Assembly: GCF_001921745.1 (NCBI RefSeq)
Contig: NZ_MRYA01000003.1
Location: forward strand, 372,001 to 436,000
DNA from: Psychrobacter sp. Cmf 22.2
GTDB lineage: Bacteria > Pseudomonadota > Gammaproteobacteria > Pseudomonadales > Moraxellaceae
DNA length: 64,000 nt
Direction of reading: 5' to 3'
Below are positions 9,611 to 17,872 of this stretch, piece after piece. The notes beneath the pieces are model-generated. The model saw only the letters and a program-made list of their open reading frames with translations. It was not told where the DNA came from and ran no database searches. A program made the translations under genes and the position numbers. Numbering within the stretch: position 1 is the first letter of the stretch; each line of letters opens with the position of its first letter.

Positions 9611-10060
9611 TTAGCCTTGTAACGCTTCTTTTACCAGCTTAGAGATTAGTGCCGGATCAGCGCGACCAGCGGTTTTATTTTTAAGCACGCCCATAACACT
9701 ACCCATATCACGCATCGATGTTGCGCCTTGCTCATTGATTTCTGCATTGACCAAAGCTGCAAGCTCAGCATCATTCATCTGCTGTGGCATAAACTCGTTG
9801 ATGATATCAATCTCAAACTGCTCTTTGGTCGCTAGGTCATCACGGCTATTTTCAGTAAAGATAGCCAATGACTCTTGGCGTTGTTTTAGCTGCTTTTGTA
9901 GCACTTCTAAGACGCCTGCATCATCAAGCTCTTTTTGACGGTCAATCTCGATTTGTTTGATGACCGCTTGCACATTGCGTAGTACTTTGACGCGCTCAAG
10001 CTCGCGCGCTTTCATAGAAGCTTTGATACTGTCCGATAAGTTCTGTTTAAGTTGGCTCAC
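9611..10060 (-). CDS. GatB/YqeY domain protein
   Basis: A 149-residue cytoplasmic protein of the YqeY family, which shares the tail domain of the GatB subunit of the tRNA-dependent amidotransferase. Family signs are MKARELERVKVLRNVQAVIKQ, the helical EQFEIDIINEFMPQQM and the end MGVLKNKTAGRADPALISKLV. Its role is not firmly established. It lies just downstream of rpsU in the same direction (188 bp, with a terminator between), the rpsU-yqeY pairing common in proteobacteria. Confidence 0.9.
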   Translation of the reverse strand: MSQLKQNLSDSIKASMKARELERVKVLRNVQAVIKQIEIDRQKELDDAGVLEVLQKQLKQRQESLAIFTENSRDDLATKEQFEIDIINEFMPQQMNDAELAALVNAEINEQGATSMRDMGSVMGVLKNKTAGRADPALISKLVKEALQG

Positions 10061-10173
10061 TATTATTATCCTTATTCGTTAAATTTTATTCATTAGGCTT
10101 TTAAAGAAGCAATTTTTGCTTGGCTCGTCAATAAAAGCCTGTGTAAACAACAGCAATAACAAAAATTGTAGCA

Positions 10174-10214
10174 TAAAAAACGCCACTGTTATTCATCGAT
10201 AACAGTGGCGTTAG
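10174..10214 (-). terminator. Rho-independent terminator after rpsU
   Basis: A perfect 14-bp stem, AACGCCACTGTTAT paired with ATAACAGTGGCGTT, encloses a 6-nt loop. On the minus strand it is followed by a T run, downstream of rpsU, so expression of the yqeY-like gene probably needs read-through or its own promoter. Confidence 0.85.
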
Positions 10215-10248
10215 TGTAGCGCTTGTACTTAACTAATCGTATTATTGA

Positions 10249-10464
10249 TTAGTACATACGAGTGGTACGAATAGTTTCGCGTTGTAGTTTTTTCTTATAA
10301 CGCTTTACGGCAGCAGCTTTTTTACGTTTGCGTACTTGCGTTGGCTTTTCATAAAACTCACGCTTACGTACGTCTGATAATACACCAGCTTTTTCACAAG
10401 CACGTTTGAAACGGCGGATAGCGATATCAACTGGTTCGTTTTCTTTAACCTTAACTGCAGGCAT
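10249..10464 (-). CDS. rpsU: 30S ribosomal protein S21
   Basis: A 71-residue, strongly basic protein matching S21 along its full length: [20 protein letters not shown] at the start and a Lys/Arg-rich C terminus ending TIRTTRMY. S21 joins the small subunit platform near the anti-Shine-Dalgarno end of 16S rRNA. A purine-rich ribosome-binding site (AAGGAG) lies just upstream of the ATG. A strong terminator follows the gene. Confidence 0.97.
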
Positions 10465-10860
10465 GAAGACTCCTTGATTAGGATGAGATATAAAGGCATT
10501 AATTTGGCTGTGTATTAGTATTTAGCCGTAATATCTCAAGATTACCGGCATCAGCTCAAACTAGGATAATTTTTGCGCTATAGCACAAGGGCAGGTATTT
10601 TAATAAAAAATGGCAACAAAGTCAATGCTTTTAGTACATCTAACTATCAGTACTGTCATGTAAGGTGGACGATAAATATGCGTCTTTGTCCAGGTTATAA
10701 ATCTTTGTAAACTTGACTAAAACTAAATAAGCGAGGATAAGTGAAAGAACAAAAAACCCTTACTGCTTATAACGGTTTGGTTTGAGTTTATGCTATGATA
10801 ATTCCCATATAGCAGTAGGCATATTCAAGACGATGTGTCCATTTTATTAAGGGTGTTGGA
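10465..10860. other. Divergent intergenic region rpsU / lipoprotein
   Basis: About 396 bp with no ORF or RNA gene that I can support. It must hold the rpsU promoter on the minus strand and that of the lipoprotein gene on the plus strand; TATGATAAT near 10793-10801 is a possible -10 element for the latter. Confidence 0.4.
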
Positions 10861-11262
10861 ATGAAAAAAACAGTACTAAATACAGTGTTAAGTGCGACAA
10901 TGGTTGTTACTCTTGGGCTTGGCGTTACCGCCTGTAGTGGTGATAAAGAAGGCGAGTCTCATGAGGTCTTAGCAGTAGATAGAGTGGAGGAAGCCGCTGA
11001 ACTGGCTCGTCAAAATGCACCTGAGGCCGAAGACATGGAGTTTCCAGAGACAGCGCCAATGCCTGTAGAGGGCGAAGCTGCCGCAGACGGTACGGAAGCA
11101 GGAGCTACTACGACTATAGAAGAAGGCATGACTGAGCCTGCTACGGCAGAAGCTACTGCTGATGATACCAATACAGACGCAGCGGTGGCTGATAATGCAA
11201 ATATGCCAGCTACTGATGCCGAAACAACAGAGAGCGACGCTGAGCCAGCGACGACTGAATAG
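10861..11262 (+). CDS. Acidic Ala/Glu/Thr-rich lipoprotein of unknown function
   Basis: A 133-residue predicted lipoprotein. The signal peptide ends in the lipobox GVTAC with cysteine at about position 25. The remaining roughly 108 residues are low complexity, rich in Ala, Glu, Thr and Asp, with no domain that I recognise. Composition matches the linker of the cytochrome lipoprotein that starts 33 bp after its stop, so the two probably form one operon and may share origin. It could act as an extended spacer or a metal-binding surface polymer in the periplasm; that is speculation. Confidence 0.8.
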   Translation: MKKTVLNTVLSATMVVTLGLGVTACSGDKEGESHEVLAVDRVEEAAELARQNAPEAEDMEFPETAPMPVEGEAAADGTEAGATTTIEEGMTEPATAEATADDTNTDAAVADNANMPATDAETTESDAEPATTE

Positions 11263-11295
11263 CTGCTAACCTAAACTACGAAAGGAGCTGTGCTG

Positions 11296-11814
11296 ATGAT
11301 AAAAAAACTGACTTTATATGCTTTTGGTATTAGCACATTGTTGTTATTGAGCGCTTGTAGTGATAATAACACTGCCGAGCCGCCCGCTGACGCGCCTGCC
11401 GAAACGAGCACGGCAGTAGAGGAGGCACCTGCCACCGCGCCTGAAGCGTCTGAGCCGTTAACGTCTGAACTGCAGACGTCTGAGCCAGCCGCAGTAGAAG
11501 CGCCAGCAACGACGACAGCTGAACCGGCCGAAGCAGTCGAGCCATCAACAGCAGATGAGCCTGAAGTGTTGGCAGCTGATGCAGGGGCGAAGCTATACGA
11601 GTCCAACTGTAAAGTCTGCCACGAAGCAGGTCTGCTCGATGCACCAAAATACGGTGATAAAGCAGCGTGGGCGCCCCGCCTTGCTAAGGGTATAGATACG
11701 CTACATATGCACTCAGCGCAGGGCTTTAACAAGATGCCCGCGCAGGCGACTGACAAAGTAAGCGAAGCGGAGGTCTATGCAGCGGTCGATTATATGGTAG
11801 CTGCCGTAAGCTGA
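11296..11814 (+). CDS. Cytochrome c5-like lipoprotein
   Basis: A 172-residue lipoprotein with one c-type haem. A signal peptide ends in the lipobox LLSAC, followed by about 70 residues of Ala/Glu/Thr/Pro-rich linker. The C-terminal domain of about 80 residues has the haem motif CKVCH and the GFNKMPAQ stretch supplying the axial Met, typical of cytochrome c5/c555. It is likely a tethered periplasmic electron carrier. The ATG at 11296 has AAAGGAG at good spacing, unlike the GTG 6 bp earlier. Confidence 0.87.
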   Translation: MIKKLTLYAFGISTLLLLSACSDNNTAEPPADAPAETSTAVEEAPATAPEASEPLTSELQTSEPAAVEAPATTTAEPAEAVEPSTADEPEVLAADAGAKLYESNCKVCHEAGLLDAPKYGDKAAWAPRLAKGIDTLHMHSAQGFNKMPAQATDKVSEAEVYAAVDYMVAAVS

Positions 11815-11850
11815 TTTAGGCCATATGAGCCATTGAAATTTGCTAAACTG

Positions 11851-11884
11851 GCCGTCATTGTGACAGACAATGGCGGTTTTTTTG
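11851..11884 (+). terminator. Rho-independent terminator after cytochrome gene
   Basis: The stem CCGTCATTGT (11852-11861) pairs with ACAATGGCGG (11867-11876), with one G-T pair position, followed by eight or more T residues. Confidence 0.85.
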
Positions 11885-11965
11885 TGCAAGTGCTTAGATA
11901 GAGAGTCGCAGATAAAAGCGTGATCAAAACCAACACGCAGACCAAGGTATGATAAAGGCAAAAAT

Positions 11966-13003
11966 ATGAAGGTATTGGGTTTAGAGACGTCTTGTGATGA
12001 GACGGGGCTGGCGATCTTTGACAGTGAGCAAATGGGTAGCGACAATCAAGGTTTGGTCGGGCAGGTGCTGTATTCACAAATAGAGCTGCACGCTCTTTAT
12101 GGCGGCGTGGTACCCGAGCTTGCCAGCCGCGATCATATTCGCAAACTGGTGCCGTTGCTCAATGAGCTGCTCGAGCAGTGCGATGTCAAAAAAAGTGAGC
12201 TCGATGCCGTCGCGTATACCAAAGGCCCAGGCCTAATCGGTGCGCTGATGACGGGCGCGCTGTTTGGTCGCAGTTTGGCATACGGCTTGGATATCCCTGC
12301 GATTGGGGTCCATCATATGGAAGGGCATCTGCTGGCGCCGCTGATGGGTGCCAATCCGCCAGCGTTTCCGTTTGTCTCGCTACTGGTATCTGGCGGGCAC
12401 ACGCAGCTGATCGCCGCACACGGTATTGGACAATATGAAATCCTAGGTGAGTCCATCGACGATGCCGCAGGTGAGTGCTTTGATAAAGCGGCCAAAATGC
12501 TCGGCCTTCCGTATCCTGGTGGCCCTAATATTGCTAAATTAGCCGAAAATGGCGATCCCAGTGCTTATGATTTGCCGCGTCCGATGCTGCATCGTGGTCT
12601 GGACTTTTCTTTTAGCGGTATGAAAACAGCGGTGCATAATCTTATCAAAGACACTGCTGGCTCTGACAGCGACCCACAAGTGCGTGCCGATATTGCCGCC
12701 AGCTTCCAACATGCCATGGTCGATACGCTAGTAAAAAAATGCGTGAAAGCGTTAAAACAAGTAGAGATGAGTCGCCTAGTGATTGCTGGCGGGGTCAGCG
12801 CCAATACGCACTTGCGGGAGACCTTGGAGCGTGAGCTGGCCAAGATCAATGCCACCGTGCATTACGCGCCGCCAGCGTTATGTACCGATAATGGGGCGAT
12901 GATTGCTTATGCAGGCTATGAGCGTCTGCAAGCAGGGCAGTCTGATGATCTAGCCGTCAGCTGCGTACCGCGTTGGCCGATGACGGAGCTACCTGCGGTG
13001 TAA
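11966..13003 (+). CDS. tsaD: tRNA N6-adenosine threonylcarbamoyltransferase TsaD
   Basis: A 345-residue ASKHA-fold protein that transfers the threonylcarbamoyl group to A37 of ANN-decoding tRNAs, working with TsaB, TsaE and TsaC. The iron-binding HHMEGH motif is at about residues 113-118; the nucleotide-binding LVSGGHTQL and VIAGGVSAN motifs are also present. The start [14 protein letters not shown] is exactly that of the family. Full length and intact. Confidence 0.97.
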   Translation: MKVLGLETSCDETGLAIFDSEQMGSDNQGLVGQVLYSQIELHALYGGVVPELASRDHIRKLVPLLNELLEQCDVKKSELDAVAYTKGPGLIGALMTGALFGRSLAYGLDIPAIGVHHMEGHLLAPLMGANPPAFPFVSLLVSGGHTQLIAAHGIGQYEILGESIDDAAGECFDKAAKMLGLPYPGGPNIAKLAENGDPSAYDLPRPMLHRGLDFSFSGMKTAVHNLIKDTAGSDSDPQVRADIAASFQHAMVDTLVKKCVKALKQVEMSRLVIAGGVSANTHLRETLERELAKINATVHYAPPALCTDNGAMIAYAGYERLQAGQSDDLAVSCVPRWPMTELPAV

Positions 13004-13053
13004 TGTTTAGCAGCCATATACAGTTTAAAAGCCATACAAAGGAAGGATAATCT

Positions 13054-13425
13054 ATGCAGTGGCTTGCCATCGGTTTGGGAGCAGCACTTGGCGCATGCCT
13101 GCGGGCGTGGCTGTCGCGTTTTAATCCCGTACATAGCTGGATACCACTTGGTACGCTTGGCGCGAATGTGTTGGGCGGTCTGCTAATTGGTCTGGCGCTG
13201 GTATGGTTTGAGCGTATGGGGAGCCATCTGCCTGATCATGTACGGGTATTTGTGATAACTGGGTTTTTGGGCGGATTGACGACCTTTAGTACCTTTAGTG
13301 CTGAGGTATTTAGCTTTATCCATGATGGACGGCTGTTGGCAGGTTTGGCATTGATAGGGTTGCACGTCGGACTGACTTTATTGGCAACCGCGATTGGGTT
13401 TTATTTTTTTAAGTTGGTTTTATAA
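13054..13425 (+). CDS. crcB: Fluoride channel CrcB/Fluc
   Basis: A 123-residue, four-helix membrane protein that exports fluoride as a dual-topology dimer. The family motif [12 protein letters not shown] is in the third helix, along with the N-terminal [11 protein letters not shown] and [11 protein letters not shown] ribosome-binding site AAGGAAGG lies upstream. It follows tsaD by 50 bp and may be co-transcribed. I looked for a fluoride riboswitch in front of it and did not see one. Confidence 0.94.
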   Translation: MQWLAIGLGAALGACLRAWLSRFNPVHSWIPLGTLGANVLGGLLIGLALVWFERMGSHLPDHVRVFVITGFLGGLTTFSTFSAEVFSFIHDGRLLAGLALIGLHVGLTLLATAIGFYFFKLVL

Positions 13426-13544
13426 GCTTTGCTATATATTACTCGTTTAATGGTCTGATATAAGTGGTTGCTTTACAGCAGTCTATTTTAAGTGGTCTAT
13501 TAATAGGTTTGAATGATGAAATAGCTGGTTCCCTTGAGGTATAG

Positions 13545-13616
13545 CTTTTGAAACCATTTTTCTTTATATTGTCACTTAGACAGGCTGGGCATTTGATGTA
13601 TAGTGTCATTTGCATT
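13545..13616 (-). pseudogene. Remnant of IS1-like transposase N terminus (InsA zinc-finger part)
   Basis: On the minus strand the peptide MTLYIKCPACLSDNIKKNG looks like the opening zinc-finger segment of InsA-type proteins of IS1-like elements. The similarity stops after about 20 residues and the frame continues as unrelated sequence to a stop. No InsB part is nearby. I take it as an insertion-sequence scar just upstream of the cation transporter. The identification is from memory of the family and needs a search. Confidence 0.45.
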
Positions 13617-13691
13617 TCACTATTTATCAATTTCTCAGCCTGTTTTTTTCCAGCCTACTTTTTGAACCACCACCCGGATATAAATGTAGCT

Positions 13692-14525
13692 ATGAATAAA
13701 ACAACTTTTAAAATATCGAAGATGGACTGCCCTTCGGAGGAAAACCTAATCCGAATGAAATTAGAGGGCCACTCGAATATTGAACATCTTGAGTTCGACA
13801 TTCCTAACCGTCAATTAACTGTGTTTCATCATGACAATATAGAAGGGATAGAGACTGCTATTCATGACCTAAAATTAGGAGACACCCTACTCTCGACCGA
13901 AACCATTGACCCCTCTGATCCCAACAATAATTTTAAAATTGATGCTGATTCTAGTCACAAAAAAGATGCTGAGCAAAGAAAGCTACTATGGATAGTGCTG
14001 GTCATTAACTTTGCTTTCTTTATTATTGAAATGAGCACGGGACTGATTTCTCGTTCGATGGGGTTGGTCGCCGACAGCTTAGATATGTTAGCAGATAGCT
14101 TCGTGTACGGAATTAGCTTATTTGCGGTCGGTGGAACGGTCATTAAGAAAAAACGGATTGCTAGAATTGCCGGATATTTTCAAATTACGCTAGCGATTCT
14201 TGGTTTTTTAGAAGTACTAAGACGTTTCTTTGGCAATGAGCAGTTACCTGACTTTTCTACCATGATAGTCATATCGATTCTTGCGCTAATTGCAAACTCG
14301 ATTTGCCTCTATTTACTACAAAAATCGAAAAGCAAAGAAGAAGAAGCCCATATGCAAGCCAGTATGATTTTCACTTCAAACGATGTGATTATCAATTTAG
14401 GGGTAATTGTTGCAGGGATTTTGGTTAATTGGTTACACTCTAGTACGCCTGATTTGATTATTGGTAGCATCGTATTTGCTTTAGTTATTCAGGGCGCCTT
14501 TAGAATATTGAAGTTGAGTAAGTAG
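13692..14525 (+). CDS. Cation transporter (CDF family) with N-terminal HMA-like domain
   Basis: A 277-residue protein with two parts. Residues 1-75 resemble a heavy-metal-associated domain, though the usual CxxC is reduced to a single cysteine in MDCPSEEN. Residues 95-277 hold about six membrane segments of a cation diffusion facilitator, with the metal-site region SMGLVADSLDMLADSFVYG. Such proteins export zinc, cadmium or similar ions. The start MNKTTFKISKMDC is chosen because it begins the domain; a longer frame runs 144 bp upstream through the IS1-like remnant. The surroundings are insertion debris, which suggests horizontal gain. Confidence 0.82.
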   Translation: MNKTTFKISKMDCPSEENLIRMKLEGHSNIEHLEFDIPNRQLTVFHHDNIEGIETAIHDLKLGDTLLSTETIDPSDPNNNFKIDADSSHKKDAEQRKLLWIVLVINFAFFIIEMSTGLISRSMGLVADSLDMLADSFVYGISLFAVGGTVIKKKRIARIAGYFQITLAILGFLEVLRRFFGNEQLPDFSTMIVISILALIANSICLYLLQKSKSKEEEAHMQASMIFTSNDVIINLGVIVAGILVNWLHSSTPDLIIGSIVFALVIQGAFRILKLSK

Positions 14526-14624
14526 CCAAGCCTAATAACTGAAGCAAATAGCTCAAGTAAGTAGCTTAATTAAACCGCTAAGTGTAAAGTAACTGGGTTT
14601 GAAGCAAATAAACATCATAAGGAT

Positions 14625-14750
14625 ATGAGACCTCAAGCAATGATTGAACAAACTTTAAATCTAGTCACCACCAAAGACCATCAGCAAGTTGCCGTTTGGC
14701 GAATAATAGATGATGAAGTCTTTGATAAGAATCTGGTGGTGGTCAACTAA
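14625..14750 (+). pseudogene. Short ORF, probable gene fragment
   Basis: A 41-codon frame beginning MRPQAMIEQTLNLV and ending at a TAA inside the motif AACTAATTTAGGACAC. An AAGGAT just ahead of the ATG would allow translation. I do not recognise the peptide. Its abrupt end at what looks like an insertion-sequence terminus and the debris around it suggest a truncated gene rather than a true small protein. Confidence 0.3.
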
Positions 14751-14769
14751 TTTAGGACACTAATAAAAT

Positions 14770-14911
14770 TCAAACCTACATCGCCATTACTTATAACCCT
14801 GAGTCGAGAACGGATAATAATTATAAGCGTTGGGGCAACTTTTATGACCGCCAAGATCTGTTAGTAGGTGACGAGTTGTGTCAGGTGGTTAATTTTCAGA
14901 GACCTTCCTAA
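14770..14911 (+). pseudogene. Unidentified gene fragment interrupted by a small inverted-repeat element
   Basis: A frame without start codon is open from about 14770 and reads YIAITYNPESRTDNNYKRW, WGNFYDRQDLLVGDELCQVV and then NFQRPS before a stop. The last residues are already inside the inverted-repeat element that starts at 14899. The peptide looks like real protein sequence in composition, but I cannot assign a family. Confidence 0.3.
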
Positions 14912-14966
14912 ATTTTGTGTAAGTATTTAATCTAAACGTCAGTTACACAGAATCTGGGATGGTCTC
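14899..14966. mobile_element. 68-bp MITE-like element with imperfect terminal inverted repeats
   Basis: The left end GAGACCTTCCTAAATTTTGT and the inverse of the right end GAGACCATCCCAGATTCTGT match at 15 of 20 positions, and both continue GTAA. Such ends recall IS256-family termini. Only about 18 bp lie between the arms, so this is a deletion derivative or a MITE. No target duplication of 8-9 bp is visible. Confidence 0.5.
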
Positions 14967-15101
14967 TTCAAGTCCTCACTAGCGCACCGATCATAGATAG
15001 AATATCTATGGTAAGTACATCATGAAGTACACTGTGGCTATCTCAGCAAGTTGAAACCTTAATACCATTAGCTCACAGCCAAAGATTCAAGTCCTCACTA
15101 G
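14967..15101. repeat. 16-bp direct repeat bounding a 119-bp period
   Basis: TTCAAGTCCTCACTAG occurs at 14967-14982 and again at 15086-15101. The first copy directly abuts the inverted-repeat element. The interval has no ORF of note. It may be an insertion or recombination scar. Confidence 0.6.
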
Positions 15102-15186
15102 GGAACCATCATTTAATATAAAGTCTGTTAAGATATAAGAAAGTAGTCGATATTATATAACTATAAGAAAGTAATTAGTAATGAAA

Positions 15187-16077
15187 CTACAAAGGTTTTA
15201 CTATCCCTTCCAATAAGCTCGCAAACCCTTGCATATACGCGGTATCTTGACTTGACGTACGCGTCGCGGCATATAGCTGACAATGTACACCACTACCTAA
15301 TGGACGGGATACCACCCAGCCTTTTTTCTCATACTCCGCCACTACCCAATCAGGGAGAGCAGCCACACCGCGCTCACTGGCGACCAGCTGTATCAGCATC
15401 GCTGTCAGCTCTGTGGTACGGACATTTTTGAAGCTCACATCGCTTGGCGTCATAAAGCCTGCGATGATATCGAGGCGTTTGGCTTCGACGGGATAAGCGA
15501 TCAAGGTTTCATCGATTAAGTCATGAGGCGCGATAAAGTCTTGCGCCGCCAAGTCATGCGTGGGCGACAGTACCAAGCGGCTCTCATACTCAAATAGCGG
15601 CTGATAGCTGATACCCTCTATCGGCAAATCACTGGTGGTGATCAGCAGGTCAATATCACCCTCCATCAATAGATGATGCGGCTCAGGCTCAAACCCTGTG
15701 GCAAAGTCCAGCTCGACATCCGACCACTCGCGGCGATACTGGTTGAGTATTGGCATTAGCCAATCAAAGCAGCTATGGCACTCAGAGGCCAGACGCAGGC
15801 GACCAGCCTGCCCATGGGCGAGGCGTTTGAGATTGGATTTGGTGCGGGTGACTTGCGGCAAGATGCTGTCGGCCAATGCCAGCACTATCTTGCCTGCTGG
15901 GGTAAAGCTCAGCGGGCGCGTGCGGCGATTGACGAGGCTGACATCATAATAGTTTTCCAGCTCTTTTAGCTGATGCGAGACGGCAGAGGCGGTGACATGC
16001 AGCTCATCGGCGGCCGCAGCCAGCGAGCCATGCGCGCGCAGTGCCGTCAATGTATTGAGATGACGAAGCTCTAACAT
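15187..16077 (-). CDS. metR: LysR-family regulator, MetR-like
   Basis: A 296-residue LysR regulator with an N-terminal winged HTH (MLELRHLNTLTALRAHGSLA, then ASAVSHQLKELE) and a C-terminal effector-binding domain. The opening and the SFTPAGKIVLALADSILPQV stretch closely match MetR, which activates methionine genes with homocysteine as coeffector. No met gene is adjacent: on one side lies the accessory patch and on the other, 107 bp away, the polyamine-type transporter genes on the same strand. The gene symbol is therefore probable rather than certain. Confidence 0.78.
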   Translation of the reverse strand: MLELRHLNTLTALRAHGSLAAAADELHVTASAVSHQLKELENYYDVSLVNRRTRPLSFTPAGKIVLALADSILPQVTRTKSNLKRLAHGQAGRLRLASECHSCFDWLMPILNQYRREWSDVELDFATGFEPEPHHLLMEGDIDLLITTSDLPIEGISYQPLFEYESRLVLSPTHDLAAQDFIAPHDLIDETLIAYPVEAKRLDIIAGFMTPSDVSFKNVRTTELTAMLIQLVASERGVAALPDWVVAEYEKKGWVVSRPLGSGVHCQLYAATRTSSQDTAYMQGFASLLEGIVKPL

Positions 16078-16184
16078 AAGATAACCTAAGCACTTGAGTG
16101 AGAAAAATTCATTATAAACAATCTATCGGTGAATTCCACTCAAATATTTTTATCAAGTGCCTGCCATTAGCCAGCCTTCAACGT

Positions 16185-16985
16185 CTAGCGTCGCCGTAAT
16201 AATAGCTGTGAGATGACGACCAGTACCAAAGAGGCTACCAGTAGCAACGTACCGACGGCGTTGACCTCAGGTTTGAGGCCGACGCGTACCATCGAATAAA
16301 TCCGCAGCGGCAAAATCTCATAGCTAGGCCCCGTGACAAAGGTCGATACCACCACATCATCGAGTGATAAGGTAAAGGCCAGTAACCAACCTGCCATTAC
16401 CGCCGGTAAGATGACAGGAATCAGGACGGTGCGTACCATGGTCGATTCACTAGCGCCCAAGTCGCGTGCCGCTTCCATCAAGCGCTCATCCAAGCTGCTT
16501 AGGCGCGCAAACACAGTGATGACCACAAAGGGCAAGCAAAAGGTGATATGGGCAAGCAGCAGCGAGACAAAGCCTAACTGCAGACCAATTAACAAAAATA
16601 AGGCCAACAGTGAAATCGCAAGGACAATCTCAGGCGACATCATCAGTACAAACAACAGCCCGTTCAACAAGCCTTTGCCGCGAAAGTCGTAACGATGTAG
16701 GGCAAGGGCGGTGAGCGTGCCGATTAAGGTTGAGACGGTGGCCGCAACCAAACCCAAGACGATAGAATGCCAAAATGCATCGAGCATCGCTTGGTTATTA
16801 AATAGCGATTCGTACCATTTGAGGCTAAAGCCGCCCCAGTTGTAGCCGATTTTTGATTTATTAAATGACATCACCACCAAGACAATGATGGGCAGATATA
16901 GCAAAGCATAAATCAGGCCCAGATAGCCTTTGGCCGCGATGTTGCCGAGGCTTGGTGGTTTGATGTGGCGTTGGTTATCAGACAT
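16185..16985 (-). CDS. potI: Polyamine ABC transporter permease (PotI-like)
   Basis: A 266-residue inner-membrane permease with about six membrane segments. The cytoplasmic EAA loop is seen as EAARDLGASESTMVRTVLIP, which docks on the ATPase. The FTLSLDDVVVSTFVTGPSYE segment is typical of the PotC/PotI group. The start codon overlaps the stop of the upstream permease by one base, so they are translationally coupled. Putrescine import is inferred from the family. Confidence 0.88.
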   Translation of the reverse strand: MSDNQRHIKPPSLGNIAAKGYLGLIYALLYLPIIVLVVMSFNKSKIGYNWGGFSLKWYESLFNNQAMLDAFWHSIVLGLVAATVSTLIGTLTALALHRYDFRGKGLLNGLLFVLMMSPEIVLAISLLALFLLIGLQLGFVSLLLAHITFCLPFVVITVFARLSSLDERLMEAARDLGASESTMVRTVLIPVILPAVMAGWLLAFTLSLDDVVVSTFVTGPSYEILPLRIYSMVRVGLKPEVNAVGTLLLVASLVLVVISQLLLRRR

Positions 16986-17872
16986 TAGGCCACCTCATTA
17001 AAATCAGTCTTACCAATGCGGCGGCTACTGGCACGATAAGCCAGCAATAGCACGGCCATCGCCAGTGTCAACAGCACGCTTGCCGCTGCTCCAAAGGGCC
17101 AGTCACGCGCATCCAAAAACTGGTTTTTGATGATATTACCCACCAGCAGGTTACGCGAGCCGCCCAGCACGTCTGCCACATAAAACATCCCCATCGCAGG
17201 CAGCAGCACCAAGAGCACCCCTGAGATAATCCCAGGCGTGGTCAGTGGCAGCACCACGTGCCAAAAAGTCTGAGTTTTCGACGCACCCAAGTCTTGCGAG
17301 GCCAGCAGCATATCATGACGCAGATCGGTAAAGACCGCATACAGCGGCAGCACCATAAACGGAAACAGCAAATACGTCAGGCCTGCTATCACCGCGCCTT
17401 GTGTGTACAAAATATCGATAGGCGCGTCGATGATACCCAGCGTCAGTAGGGACTTATTGATCAAACCATTATTGGCAAACAATAATTTGAGCGCGTAAGT
17501 CCGCACCAAAGAGTTGGTCCAAAATGGCAAAATCAAAAGCATCATCAGCAGCGGCTGCCAGCGCGTCTGGGCTTTGGAAACCAGCCAAGCAAACGGATAG
17601 CCGAGTAATAAACAAATCACCGTGGTGATACCAGCCATCCAGAGGGAGTGGACAAATACCTCAAAATACAGCGGATCCACCATACGTATATAGCTGTCGA
17701 TATTGACGGGCAAACTGATAAAGGCGCTGCTATCACGGGTCAAAAAACTGACCGCGATGACCAAGATATTTGGCAACAAAGCAAATATCAGCAGCCAACC
17801 CCAGATGAGCCATAGCGTTGCTGTACGAAACGGGCTTTTATTGCCCAAGTTAAAACGGCTAGTACGCGCCAT
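16985..17872 (-). CDS. potH: Polyamine ABC transporter permease (PotH-like)
   Basis: A 295-residue permease, about six membrane segments, with a PotB/PotH-type periplasmic loop (SFLTRDSSAFISLPVNIDSY), the segment LPFWTNSLVRTYALK and the EAA loop LASQDLGASKTQTFWHVVLP. One-base overlaps with the genes on both sides show a tight operon, potG-potH-potI, read on the minus strand. With PotI it forms the membrane channel. Confidence 0.9.
   Translation of the reverse strand: MARTSRFNLGNKSPFRTATLWLIWGWLLIFALLPNILVIAVSFLTRDSSAFISLPVNIDSYIRMVDPLYFEVFVHSLWMAGITTVICLLLGYPFAWLVSKAQTRWQPLLMMLLILPFWTNSLVRTYALKLLFANNGLINKSLLTLGIIDAPIDILYTQGAVIAGLTYLLFPFMVLPLYAVFTDLRHDMLLASQDLGASKTQTFWHVVLPLTTPGIISGVLLVLLPAMGMFYVADVLGGSRNLLVGNIIKNQFLDARDWPFGAAASVLLTLAMAVLLLAYRASSRRIGKTDFNEVA

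Noticed and set aside
11271-11756. Long minus-strand ORF opposite the cytochrome lipoprotein
   Set aside because: It mirrors the Ala/Glu/Thr low-complexity codons of the real gene and has no credible start or family resemblance.
13054-13425. Fluoride riboswitch before crcB
   Set aside because: The 50-bp interval between tsaD and crcB holds a normal ribosome-binding site but none of the conserved riboswitch blocks, and it is too short.
13439-13630. Intact 63-residue gene on the minus strand
   Set aside because: Only the first 20 residues look like protein (an IS1-like start); the remainder is unrelated, so a remnant is more likely.
15698-15969. Plus-strand ORFs opposite metR
   Set aside because: They overlap fully a well-supported LysR gene and carry no recognisable domain.
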